A stretch of DNA of 64,000 nucleotides. Origin: Chondrosia reniformis. Taxonomy: Eukaryota > Porifera > Demospongiae > Chondrillida > Chondrillidae. A program made the position numbers and the translations under genes. The notes under the pieces are model-generated. The model saw only the letters and a list, made by a program, of their open reading frames with translations, did not search any database and was not told the DNA's origin. This document shows positions 11,391-22,526 of the stretch, one piece after another (within the stretch, counting starts at the first letter, position 1; each line of letters opens with the position of its first letter). Location: assembly GCA_947172415.1 (NCBI GenBank), contig OX359200.1, positions 994,501 through 1,058,500 on the forward strand, read 5' to 3'.

Positions 11391-14300
11391 CTACTCAAGG
11401 ACCATCACATCATCATTATCTTCAGCAGGATCCTCCAATTTCTTTCTCTTGGAGCTAGTTTCTTCTAAATCATCTTGCTCTTGAGCGTGCCTCTTTGTCC
11501 TCAAGCCAATAGGATCATCAGTTTTGGGAGCAGATGGCTGAAGAGATTCATCTTTGTGTTCTTCATTATCTGGTTTACCTGACACTTCACCAACTAATTC
11601 AAATTCTGCGCCATCTTCCAGTAATTCCTCGCTATTGGGCAATTAAAAAGTAAAGTTAATATACAAATCAGGAATCCCCATTTACGTACTTTCAAAGAAC
11701 AATTAAGTATCTGGCTCAGTTTTCAAACACTGCATGTGTTGCATGTATTACAATTGCATCTAAATGGCAATTCAATCATGTCAAATGTTGCAAGGAAACT
11801 AAACTACATCTGAAAGAGACTATTTCAGAGAGATAATTTATTATATTATTATTAAATAATGGTATATAGTGATATGACAGCGACCTTAATGAAAACTTTT
11901 TGGTTTCATTGAATTGTTAACCTATAGCACTAAGATTATATAACCAGCAACCAGATTGTGTGCATGTGTGTGTGCATGTGTGGGGAGTGTGTGTGTGTCC
12001 ACCATCTCTAACCTGTGTATTATAGTTAGGCAAAGTTGGTAATTCTGGAGGAAGTCATCTGTTTTTAACCTTGTGCCATTCTTAATTCCAAACACTGACA
12101 AAGGATGTGGTAGATTTTCTGCAATACATTGAAGTGTAACACAGGTATATACACACATCCTATACCTGGCCACACAACAACACAGCTGCATTACCTTCTG
12201 TTTCACCTTCCTCACTAGAAATCAGTATTGTTCCTGGAAAAGGAAATATATTAAACTGTCAAGAAAAATATTGGTTACATTAAGTTTCACCTTTCCCATC
12301 CTCAATTTCCACATCTGGCGATATCATACCAAATTTCTCTTTCAAGACAACATCTTGAAGTGTCTTCACGTTAATAGTATCACAATTGAGCTTTATTGTG
12401 ACCTGGATGGGAAATACAAACACTAAATAAAAAGATCAAAAAAACAAATTTGAAACTGATCATCAATGACACACCTACAAGATTTCAACAATTTTATTGT
12501 TAATTTCTAGTATTAGACATGAATAATCTAATACACCAGTTTTCTTACATGCAACATCTACTTTAGAGTAAAGGCCTATAGGGAACTAAACCTAGTGAGA
12601 GCTTTGGATGAGGATACAAGTGTTTTCTCCTTCTCTTCTCCACTGAGCCATGTGCAGATAATTACGTACAGTAAAGAAGGAAAACTTGTCATTGTGTCCC
12701 CTACAGTGTCTAAAGTCTAGGGAAGTAGATGTTGCATAATTTACAAACCCAGCTGAAGGAGGAGTAGACTTGCTATCACACGCAATTAGCAGTGATTCTA
12801 TTTGATCTCAAATAGAAATCTATCTGTAGATTCTATAGGCAAAATAAGCTTGATCTACAGATAGACTGTCATATCTGGTTTCCATGGTAACTACATCCAC
12901 ATGTGGATCAAACATTTGTGTCTAGTCCTCCCAATGTTGAGGTGTATATAAATGGCTGACACTCACTTCAGGTCTGGCTGCACAGACATAGCATTTTGGA
13001 TTGGGCAGGGCAAGTTTGCAGGGAACTATGAATTTCTTTTTCGGGTTTGGTTGTCTGGGGAGGTAGGTCTATATGAACATCACAAGATATACAGGACCAT
13101 TGCTACAGCAAGCATTTCAGAGATGAGAGTGATCAATCCTTACCATTTTACACTCCTTAATACATCCATCCAGGATTTTTAAACTCTCCATAACAATCAC
13201 GCCAGCAATTATTGCGTTAGTTGTAGCAATTGCTGGAATAATATTACCTGCCATAGCTTTGTGGATAGAAGGAGAAGAAGATAATTGTATTGGAATAAGT
13301 TGTGGAAAATAATTGGCTGACATTTAATATCAAATCTTGACTTCATTTGAATGCCAAATACAAAGCATCTGATATTGGCTGCAGCTGTTACGAAATCCAT
13401 TGCAACATTGTCATCCTAAAGAAATACACAAAACTATACTAGTATCGAGTGGATAAAGGAAGTTTATAACTGCATCCTCATTTAAAGCTTGCCCCAAGTC
13501 ATACATCTGTAGGTAAATTGTGTTTTAGTCTATTTTATTCAAATACATATGTCCTTGTACTCATTTGCATGGTAATAGTAGGTCTAGAAAACTGGATCCA
13601 CAATCCTGGATGATGTAGTCTTAATGTAATAAAATTCATCAAAACAGATCTAGTCACTCAGTGAAGCAGCTGTACTGGAATCTAAGATGTAACACAAGTT
13701 TACTTGCCTTGTCCCAAATCAATTCTCCTTCTTTCAAATACTTTTCACTTAAAGCTATCAAACTATGATAGATAAATAATGGGAGGGCTGTGGCACAAGG
13801 AAGTTAAGGTAGGAGAGGGTGTGGTACAAGGAAGGTAAGGGGTGTGACACATAGAAGGTAAGGGGGTGTGGCACATAGAAGGTAAGGGGGTGTGGCACAT
13901 AGAAGGTAAGGGGGTGTGGCACATAGAAGGTAAGGGGGTGTGGCACATAGAAGGTAAGGGGGTGTGGCATGGCACATAGAAGGTAAGGGGGTGTGGCATG
14001 GCACATAGAAGGTAAGGGGTGTGGTACATAGAAGGTAAGGGGGTGTGGCACATAGAAGGTAAGGGGCGTGGCACATAGAAGGTAAGGTGTAAGGTACAAA
14101 GGTTACCTTCTGACAAACACTAGTACACATTCCTTGAGAGACCATAGTCTCTGGTCCTGTAGGCCTGCGGGTTGGGGAGTGTCACTGGCTGTCTGCTGAC
14201 TTGGGAGGTGGTCAATGTGTACTGGAGTGGGAGGTGCTCTCTTCTGCCACAACTTGTCCAATTTCAACAAATACTTGACATCCTCAAAGAAGAACTTCAT

Positions 14301-16418
14301 GAACAACTGTTCCGGGGCATAGTGTATAGATTCCGCCCACTGTCTTGTCGACATTTTAGAATCTTCCTGATTGACATCCATTGCAATTCCACCATCTTCT
14401 TTAGTGCTACCCTGCAACTCAGGGTCGTCTTTATCGGGAGAGACATCCTGGTCAGCGTCGGCCTCGCCAAACAGCTGGCTACGGGTGACAGAATAGCACT
14501 GCCTCACTCAGACACATCATAAGAAGATTATATTTTAGATGGTACATCTTTCAACTCTTTGAGTATCTGAAAACACAAGTTGGTCTTTTGGTTGAATGCT
14601 CTAATGTAAACCAAACTCCTTTTTAGAGGCTCAAAGAGTCGAAAGATATGTCATCCAAAGATGCAATTAGAAAAAATTATTTTGCTATCATAAAGACTCT
14701 AACAATACTATCAATACAGCACTATGGTGTTTCTAAAGGTGACACAAGATCATTACATAAGAACCTGGAAACAAGCATTAAACGAGACATGCTGGTTTGG
14801 TAAAGTAGTTGCACATACAATTAGTATATCATCTTTCAGTGGATGATTTGATTGGCCAATTCCCCTACTCAATTGCACAATCATAGGGAACAATTGAGAG
14901 GCAGAAAAGAGCACTCTTGAGGTAGCAATACATACTTGAACAAGTGTTTAGCCCAAACAATACAGTGGACTGGTTCAGATGGTGTGTTCCGTATGGTACA
15001 TCCGGGAAATGTCTTTTGTCTTGGTTTGGGCTGGCACTCGTAACATTCAGATAAACCCTACATTTAAACAACCATTAGCAGCTGCAGAGTAGAATCATCA
15101 CACAAATTCAACTGCAAACCCTTGAGAGCATTCACACAATAATTGTAGAACTTTGCTTGCATGCTTTAATATATGGAATAGAGAATAGAGCGGCCATATT
15201 TTATCATGCCCTCCCTTTACTCTCTGATTGCACACTCCACATAGTTACAGTAATTAGAGAAACTATTGGTATGCTTAATTTGGAAAGAGTTAGAGTAGGT
15301 ATAGTTGTATTTAAGATCAACTTCCAGTCTCATCGAGCCCCTTCCGTCTCACTGAGCCCCTTTCGGTCTCATTGAGCCCCTTCCTGTTCAACAGGTGAAT
15401 ACAGACAGACTAACCTTTTGTATGACCATGACCTGGCCAAGATATCCAGCCGTTCCACTTTCCACAAGGGGAAGCCCCCCCGCCAAGCACAGCCTATTCA
15501 CATGGTTCCTTGCAACTGGAAATATAATACAAAAATATGATACACTAATATAGCATATCAGTAATCAGTGAAATTAAGACTTCAAAGAACACAAGTATGT
15601 GACCATGGTGATTAATCTTAAGTACACATTCGACACTCATTTTATTAGTCTTCACTGAAATACCCACCAATCCGACTGTCCCATTCCTTCCACATCATGG
15701 TTTGAAATTTGGTTGATACAGTGCATTTTAACAGGTTATTATTACACAAGTACAGCAGTGAAACATGGTGATCTTACTGTAATATGGAAAACCCATTTAA
15801 AATGTCCTCATACCAGACCTAGGGATTTCCTCATTTGATAATCAGAAGCGTACCAGAGAGCTTGTGATGGTATTCTGTACACATTATAGGCTTCCTCCTT
15901 CAAGTAGTCTGTCAAGATGCTTGTGAATATCTTACCTCTGTTATCTAAAGCATTCATCACTATGTCAAACTGTTTGAAAAAGTCCACATTGTAATCTGGA
16001 TTTAAAATGGAGTCGTGGTATGAGGTTATTTTTACTGACGGGTTAAACAGCATAGCACTCTCTTTAGCAACCTAGAATATAAACCAGAATCATGGATTGA
16101 GTGGAGGGGGGAATAAAATGTCACGTGACTGACCTCAGCCTTTGATCTCCCTACGTGTTTCTTTTGGAAGAGAAACTGACGATTGAGGTTACTAACTTCA
16201 ATTGTGTCAAGATCAATCTATGTATGGGTACAATACGAATTGGGCTTAGAGGGTAATATCTAAGAATTAGAGCGGCTTACTACATGAATATCGTCAAAAC
16301 CTGTAAGAACTAAATTCTTTAACAATTCACATCCAATTCCACCTGCTCCTACCACCAACACTTTACACGTTCTAACTTTTTCAGCAAGATCATCCGCTAA
16401 CGCGCCAGAGAGCGCCAT
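11391..16418 (-). CDS. UBA2: SUMO-activating enzyme subunit 2 (UBA2/SAE2)
   Basis: Catalytic subunit of the heterodimeric SUMO E1, which adenylates SUMO and forms the E1 thioester. Fourteen exons join in phase (16418-16281, 16217-16134, 16071-15936, 15515-15415, 15057-14936, 14478-14107, 13762-13708, 13415-13322, 13256-13144, 13068-12967, 12402-12291, 12233-12195, 12118-12013, 11631-11391) to give 604 residues; human is 640. The nucleotide-binding loop GAGGIG is at 24-29. Zinc cysteines are CYEC at 158-161 and CYVC at 431-434. The catalytic Cys is C173 in [13 protein letters not shown], the same number as in human. A ubiquitin-fold segment follows, then an acidic tail with a KRKK cluster and a hydrophobic-acidic end (DDVMVLE), possibly a SUMO-interacting motif. 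Intron 7 is GC-AG, intron 6 contains a minisatellite, and MRRF ends 82 bp upstream. Confidence 0.97.
12549..12650 (+). repeat. Dispersed ~180-bp repeat family, copy in UBA2 intron 10
   Basis: Begins tctactttagagtaaaggcc and continues through gggaactaaacctagtgaga and gctttggatgaggatac. The same text recurs at many places in this window in both orientations. It is probably a non-autonomous mobile element. Confidence 0.8.
13795..14095. repeat. ~24-bp minisatellite inside UBA2 intron 6
   Basis: About twelve copies of gtgtggcacatagaaggtaa plus gggg, with small variants including a duplicated tggca. It fills most of the intron between UBA2 exons 6 and 7, leaving the donor at 14106 only about 10 bp away. 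The minus-strand open frames here are artefacts. Confidence 0.93.
14538..14657. mobile_element. Short terminal-inverted-repeat element in UBA2 intron 5
   Basis: The left end gatggtacatctttcaact ctttgag pairs with the right end ctcaaagagtcgaaagatat gtcatc, an imperfect inverted repeat of about 26 bp around a 67-bp centre. It resembles the elements in TBC1D20 introns and near 45545. Confidence 0.65.
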
Positions 16419-16500
16419 GCCTCTTCGGGAAAATCCCTCAGGGATAGATAAGCGAAACCACAACCAAAACAATTTTAAATAAACCATAGAGTAAACGTGC

Positions 16501-19292
16501 TCATGACCCCATCACTTCTTTTGTTTTGCTATCAAGCAGTTCCTCAGTTTTCTTAACAAATTCATCAGTCAAGACTTGCACCTACAGAAATGACAAATTT
16601 ATCCACATACTCAATTTATAGCCATACAACGGCATGATGTCATCACGTCAAGATGGAGGAGATTGCAGTCTGGCTCACGAGACTTAGGAGCTTGGGAGTT
16701 AGCTATAAACAGTCAGGGCACTATACTGGTATACCCACTTTTCAAATTACAGTCAAGCAATAACAAGACAAATTGCCTGAGATTTTCTGTCCTTGATTTT
16801 AGATGCAATTTTGTTGCCGTGACAACCATGCAAGACTGCTTATGTTGATATGGAATACACGCGTCTCCCAGTACAGTACCTGTTTCTCAGTTTTTTTAAT
16901 GTCATCTTCAGACACTTCATCCTTCCTCTTTCTTGCATCACTAATTCCTTTCTGCCTACATCTTCTTATTCCGACTTTAGCCTTCTCTGCTGCTTCTTTT
17001 GCAACCTTTACAAGAGCAGTTCTAGCATCTTTAGACATTCTGTAGTAAGAAAAGACTTGTGTTTCAGAGGAAAAGCTTATCTGAACTGAATTCAGTTACA
17101 TATATAGAGATATTCATATACATATATTAAGATTAGTTGCAAGTAATAAACAACACTGGATAATTACACCAACCAACCAAGTGACAATCGTCTACTTGGC
17201 TGGGGGACCAAAGTCCTATTTGTGGCAACCAGTGATGACCTCCCAGTCATCCAATGATGGCAAAAAATCATCAATGAACCACAGACAGCTGTTTTGCCCT
17301 CTTTAGGGCTCATCACTGTGGTATACATCAGTAGCTGAAAATGGATGACTGTTCTCTGCTTATCAATCCACCGCAAGTAAAACACTTGTGGTTTCATGAT
17401 AAGAGAGAATGGAGGCTATAGTCAAGGTGTGACTATGAAAGCTGTCTGTGGTTCATTGATGATTTTTGCCATCATTGGATGACTGGGAGGTCATCACTGG
17501 TTGCCACAAATAGGACTTGGGTCCCCCAGCCAAGTAGACGATTGTCACTTGGTTGGTTGGCGTAATTATCCAGTGTTGTTTATTGCTTGCAACAATAGCT
17601 TAGCACAGGCTCAAGTGCAATACATTCCCCTTTTCATTTAAGATTAGTTACCATGGAACAAATAAGATTATTAGGGTAAAAATTTATCAAGTATCAGAAC
17701 TTGTTCAGAATTCACATGAGATACTCACTTAGGGAGAGGCACCTTCAAAATATTCCCTTCTTTTAAAGGATTAAAACCTCTTCCCATGTCTTGTATAGCT
17801 CTCACAACTCCATCCACGGCCTTACAACAAACAAAACAAATGTGACAATATTTACAATCAAATACTGTACACACATCACACATTTTGACACCAAAAATGT
17901 TTTAGGAGCAGGTGTTGAGTAGTTGAATGGATGTCAATACCCAGATACTGTGTCATTCTATCCAGTAGGTAACCAGTTAGTACACAAAAACAAGTTAATC
18001 TAACACACCCCAACAATGCTCATCAGAAAAAGGAACACTGAAGATAGATGTTGATAAACCATTTTTGGAGCATTTAAGGCATTTCTACATTATCAAGTTA
18101 CACTGTTCAGCGAGCATGTTTCTGTTATTGTATACCACACAATTACTTAACAAGCACTAACAACCGCATAAGATACAGAGATGAAAGAACAACAGAAGCC
18201 ACTACCACACAGTAAGAACACATTTGACTAAACTGAAAATTACCCAATTGACCATTTAAAGTATGGTTTCCTTGAAATAATAAAATTATAACAGGTGAGG
18301 TGAACACAGAGAACCATATTCAATAATTAAACTAGCTACCTAATTTATCTAATTACATCATAGCAGAGCTAAGGATTCACAGAAAACTTCCAGTAGAACT
18401 TCCAGTAGAACTTCCTGGGTCACTGATAAAGGGTGGAATTTCCAGAAACAGCTGTCTGGCCCAGTTGAGAAGGAGAAAACTCTTGTAGCTTCATCCAAAG
18501 CTCTCACTAGGTTTAGTTTCCTATAGGCCTTTACTCTAAAGTAGATGTAGTACGTAGGATAATGGTATTTAAGATTACAATGTACATAGATACATTCATT
18601 CATTCATTCATCATTCATTAATTCTATTTTGCAACAGGAAATACAGCATCTGCAGTAGCTGCAGCTTTCCATGCAGGTCCTGAAATACAGGACTCATGTA
18701 GCACAGAGGTAGCTGGTAACGAGAAGGCAACCATTAGTGTAGTCACACCTCTCACTGGCTGCATCTTACTTTTGGATCAGATGTCATGTTTATTACAATG
18801 GCTTGTGGTGACGGCATGGAGACTTGCGCAATATTCCTCAGTGGCACCTTCTGACCTCCACCCTCTTCAACACGCAACTGCTCAAACAGCACAGGCGTGA
18901 CACGTGACACTATGCTGTTGGTATACTCCCACTTTAATGCATCTAGAACCTTTTCCATGTTACTGGATAACTCATGCATATCAATTACACTGTCATCTAG
19001 CGACATTTTAGCAGATTTTCCTAAAAAAGACACTTTGTAACCTAAAATGTCCCACATGCAGTTGGTAGGCAAGGACGTCTGTACCTTTCTTTTTACTAAA
19101 GCTTCTAATACAAGGTTGATTTCCCAGAGCACTTTGCAGGTTAGGAGGTCTTGCTGGAGATTTTAACTGAACGGGAAGATTCAGACGTCTAAGATTTATT
19201 TGTGCTCTCTTGTCGAACGATAAAAACATTCTTTGCACTGATGCAGCGCAAACAGTGTACCGAGAACACATACATATACCGCCGGCAGACAT
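16501..19292 (-). CDS. MRRF: Mitochondrial ribosome recycling factor
   Basis: Splits post-termination mitoribosomes together with EF-G2. Five exons (19292-19085, 19020-18770, 17820-17729, 17039-16880, 16581-16501) join in phase to 263 residues; human is 262. Residues 1-70 are basic, Ser/Leu-rich and free of acidic clusters at the start, as expected of a mitochondrial presequence. The RRF fold follows. Signatures include ISMPSPQ-like [13 protein letters not shown], the NILKVPLPK strand, and the helical RRCRQKG...[15 protein letters not shown] region with C-terminal TKEVMG. The first intron is only 64 bp. The intron between exons 3 and 4 carries a 458-bp foldback element. It is divergently paired with PEDS1, with 97 bp between start codons. 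Confidence 0.95.
17136..17593. mobile_element. Foldback (long-inverted-repeat) element in an MRRF intron
   Basis: The arms, 17136-17290 and 17440-17593, are reverse complements over about 155 bp with only a few differences; both outer ends read gttgcaag(t/c)aataaacaa. They flank a unique spacer of about 150 bp. The 12-bp word ttaagattagtt occurs at 17128-17139 and again at 17638-17649, just outside the right arm, and may be a target duplication or chance. No protein is encoded. The transcript could form a very long hairpin in MRRF pre-mRNA. Confidence 0.9.
18400..18552 (-). repeat. Dispersed ~180-bp repeat family, copy in MRRF intron 2
   Basis: Minus-strand copy: tctactttagagtaaaggcc, then gagctttggatgaagctaca, then the ggccagacagctgtttctgg segment. 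The left side adds a duplicated gaacttccagta word. Confidence 0.8.
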
Positions 19293-19389
19293 ATTATTGT
19301 AATGGTTTCAGGGGGCGTTCTTAAGGCGACGGGTACCGGGTCACTCTGTGTATAGCCTATTCATATCTTGTATATACGCACCTTTAGGT
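19293..19389. promoter_or_regulatory. Bidirectional promoter region, MRRF / PEDS1
   Basis: Only 97 bp separate the two divergent start codons, so both 5' UTRs and the core promoter must fit in, or overlap, this stretch. It is more GC-rich than its surroundings (gggggcgttcttaaggcgac). No TATA box is placed convincingly. Confidence 0.6.
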
Positions 19390-22322
19390 ATGGAGGACCC
19401 GAAGAGAGGAGAGGAGTTTGATCGCATCCACAAGCAGCCAAAATTTGGTAAAAACCACCCCGGGGCCAAGGAGTTAGCCAGTCAATATACGACCGGTCAG
19501 TTTAACCCAAAGAGTTATTTCTACGCAATGGTTTATAATGTCAATATCTCTTTCTCCGTTCGTTAGGGAAAAGGTTATTAGAAGTCGTAAGCTTTTCGAC
19601 AACCGTCGCCCTCCACCTAGTGGTATACTATTACGTTATTATGAGTTTTCAAATTCATAAAGTAGGCAGTATTGTAGTTGGAGTCGGTAAGTTGAAGCTT
19701 TTTGAAAATATTATAAGCGTTCGCATTGAATTGCAATAAATCCATTCTGTTGGTATATAGTATTGCGTGACCTTTAATAACAGTATACATGTAGGTGATT
19801 CTGTAGAAGGTCACCTATGGCATGATTTATCTGCTCATTTTTGTGTATACTGGCCCAATGAATATCATTAACTCACTGAAAGCGCTTTGTTTTCTTAGTG
19901 TCCTTTTTACTTCCTTATATGGTATTCACTGCAGCTTAGGTTGTTTAGTCAACTAATAGTCACATGGTCTGACGTATATGGAGTTAATGATGCTTGAAGT
20001 TGTATACACATATTGAATTATGGATATATTGGTAGCTGTTTGTATATACGTACATAGCAATTTGAATGTTGTTTGTGAATTGTGCCGAGGAGAATAACAT
20101 TTTTATGGGTCAATTTCTACAAATCAGCAAGCCATAAATATTTAAATTGTTACCAATTGAACATGAATAATCAAAATTAATGGTCACGCATGTACTTGAA
20201 CACACATAAGAGTAGTGAATGAAAGTATATGAATGAAAATTATAGAGATTAAACACTGTTTTTGCATTACTAATTCTTAGGGCAAACCTATAGAGCTTTA
20301 GATGAGGATACAATTGGACTTACTTCTTTCTTTCCTCTACTTCTCTATTGAGCCAGACAGCTGCTTCTGGGAATTCCACCCTTCATCAGTGACCCTGGGA
20401 GTCTTTGTCTTCTCCATCCTATGGAAGCCTTATGTATTAATACAATTTCTTGTTTATGTAGTATTTCCAGTCAACAGTAACACAAGCAGTTTGTTCTTTT
20501 CAGTTTACATATTTTATCTCTCTCCCTCCTCATCTTTGTACCCTTTCCCTCACTTTTAGCTTTGGGTATGATAGTCGCAGACTTTATGTCAGGGTTGGTT
20601 CATTGGGCTGCCGATAGCTATGGATCAGTAACAATGCCCGTATTTGGCCAGGTAAACAACTTATTTAATATGTATTCATGTATGTATGTGAAAAATATTT
20701 CAATATCAGTGTATGTAATGATGGGAATTATTTCAGTATAACATTATATTTGTTATTCATTGTATGTGACAATTTCATTATAAATGCATATCAGGACAAA
20801 ATATGTAGTTAATGTATATTTTGTTGTGATGGTTTTAATCATAATAGATAAGACTTAGGAGCATTGATGTGACAATTGTAGCTCAGTGGCAGAGCACTGG
20901 TGGTCATAACCAGCTGCCCCGAGTTCTTTTCCACTAACTAATTACTTTTTTTGGAAGCATGGGAACCAAATATTATACCTTTTTGTGATCTGTCGCCAAA
21001 TTAAACTTGTTGTACTTGTGGTGCATGAGACAGTGACTGTTGTTGTTATGACAGCATTATAGATATTAATTTGTAAAGTTGGCCACTTAATTTGTAAAGC
21101 TGCTTACATTGGTCATTGAGTGAGTTTCATTGTATGTTTGAATCCTAAACGTTTATTAAGAATTAAACCTTTTAGATGCTCAAAAATTTTTAAGAGGAAT
21201 TTCCTTAAATATGTAACAAACAAGTCACAATAGACATCTCATTTTCAAAATTCTGACAGTCATACAAACAATATGCCGAGGTCTCAAGAGACCAGTTTTC
21301 TTATGCTAATGACTAAATTTATACATCAACTAAGTAGTCTAGGTACTGTAATTTATGGGCAAACTCTCTGAAAGCATTTTTGGACTTATGGCAGCCATTT
21401 TTGTGATGTCATATGCTAAATTAGTTAGCTATGCTTCATTAAGAAGAGGCATACTTGAAAAGGCACCTTTTTATTTGTTGTTAAAGAAAACTCAGTCAGT
21501 GGTGAAGTGTGTACATATTGAATAAGCACATATTGTAAACTTTTTTATATATTGTCATATGAAATTAGTATAATTCAAAGTTACAGCTTTTATGGACATA
21601 CTCCCCGGCCCCACACTCCCCGGCCCCACACTCCCCGGCTCCCACACTCCCTGGCCCCACACTCCCCGGCACCCACACTCCCTGGCCCCACACTCCCCGG
21701 CACCCACACTCCCTGGCCCCACACTGTCTGAATTGTTTGGGTTTAACTGCATAGAATTTTGACTGGAGATAGTCTCTTCTTGCCTCTGTGTGTGCATATG
21801 TACAAATGTATTAAGTTAATGTTCCTGTGTGTGTAGGCATTCATTCGACCTTTCCGTGAGCATCACATTGATCCCGTGGCAATAACACGTCATGACATCA
21901 TCGAAACAAATGGTGACAATTGTCTGTTAACGTTACCAGGGCTTGTTCCAGCTGTTGGTTATTTCGTTACCCTACCAGACCCAACACAGCACATTCAAAA
22001 TTGGTATCTACTGTACTGCTTTTTAATGTCTTTGAGCACCTTTGTAATATTGACCAATCAGATTCACAAGTGGTCTCACACATATGGACCCATCCCCAAG
22101 TGGGTGGAACTGTTACAGAGGTGCCACATTATTCTTCCAAGATGCCATCATCGCATCCATCACGTGGCCCCGCATGAGACCTACTTCTGCATAACTACTG
22201 GATGGTGCAACTATCCATTGGAATACTTTGGCTTCTTCACTGGAATAGAGTGGATAATCGAGAAGACTCTTGGTGCTAAACCAAGAGTGGATGACTTAAA
22301 TTGGGCCACAAAGGGACAGTGA
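19390..22322 (+). CDS. PEDS1: Plasmanylethanolamine desaturase (PEDS1 / TMEM189 / Kua)
   Basis: ER-membrane desaturase that introduces the vinyl-ether bond of plasmalogens. Four exons (19390-19495, 19567-19686, 20560-20651, 21837-22322) join in phase to 267 residues; human is about 270. After an N-terminal QYTTGKRL segment come hydrophobic helices. The metal-binding histidine motifs then follow in order: VHWAAD (H90), FREHHIDP (H115, H116), HKWSH (183-187), H203, HHRIHH (210-215), and HETYFCITTGWCNYPLE starting at H219. The order and spacing match the family. Exon 2 was extended to the strong GTAAGT donor at 19687, which restores the second half of the first membrane helix. Intron 3 contains a GC-rich minisatellite. 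HAUS4 starts 204 bp downstream. Confidence 0.95.
20279..20420 (+). repeat. Dispersed ~180-bp repeat family, variant copy in PEDS1 intron 2
   Basis: The variant form begins gggcaaacctatagagcttt and then continues through the usual cagctgcttctgggaattcc acccttcatcagtgaccctgg segment, which ties it to the main family. Confidence 0.75.
21597..21722. repeat. GC-rich ~15-bp minisatellite in PEDS1 intron 3
   Basis: About eight copies of cacactccccggcccc, with ccctgg and ccggcacc variants. The very GC-rich array sits in an otherwise AT-rich intron. Confidence 0.9.
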
Positions 22323-22526
22323 CATATGTCTAAATGGTACACTCATCAATATTTATACTATATTGAATTGCATGAGAGTTACTTTATTGCACGTGGTTTT
22401 TGATGCACAAACTTGCATGCTTATTACACTATTTCTGTATTTATGCACGGATTCTTATACTGCACGAATGTGATCAGATGAAAATAGTTGTGGTTAACAA
22501 AATCAATGCCCGCGCTCGAAAAATAA

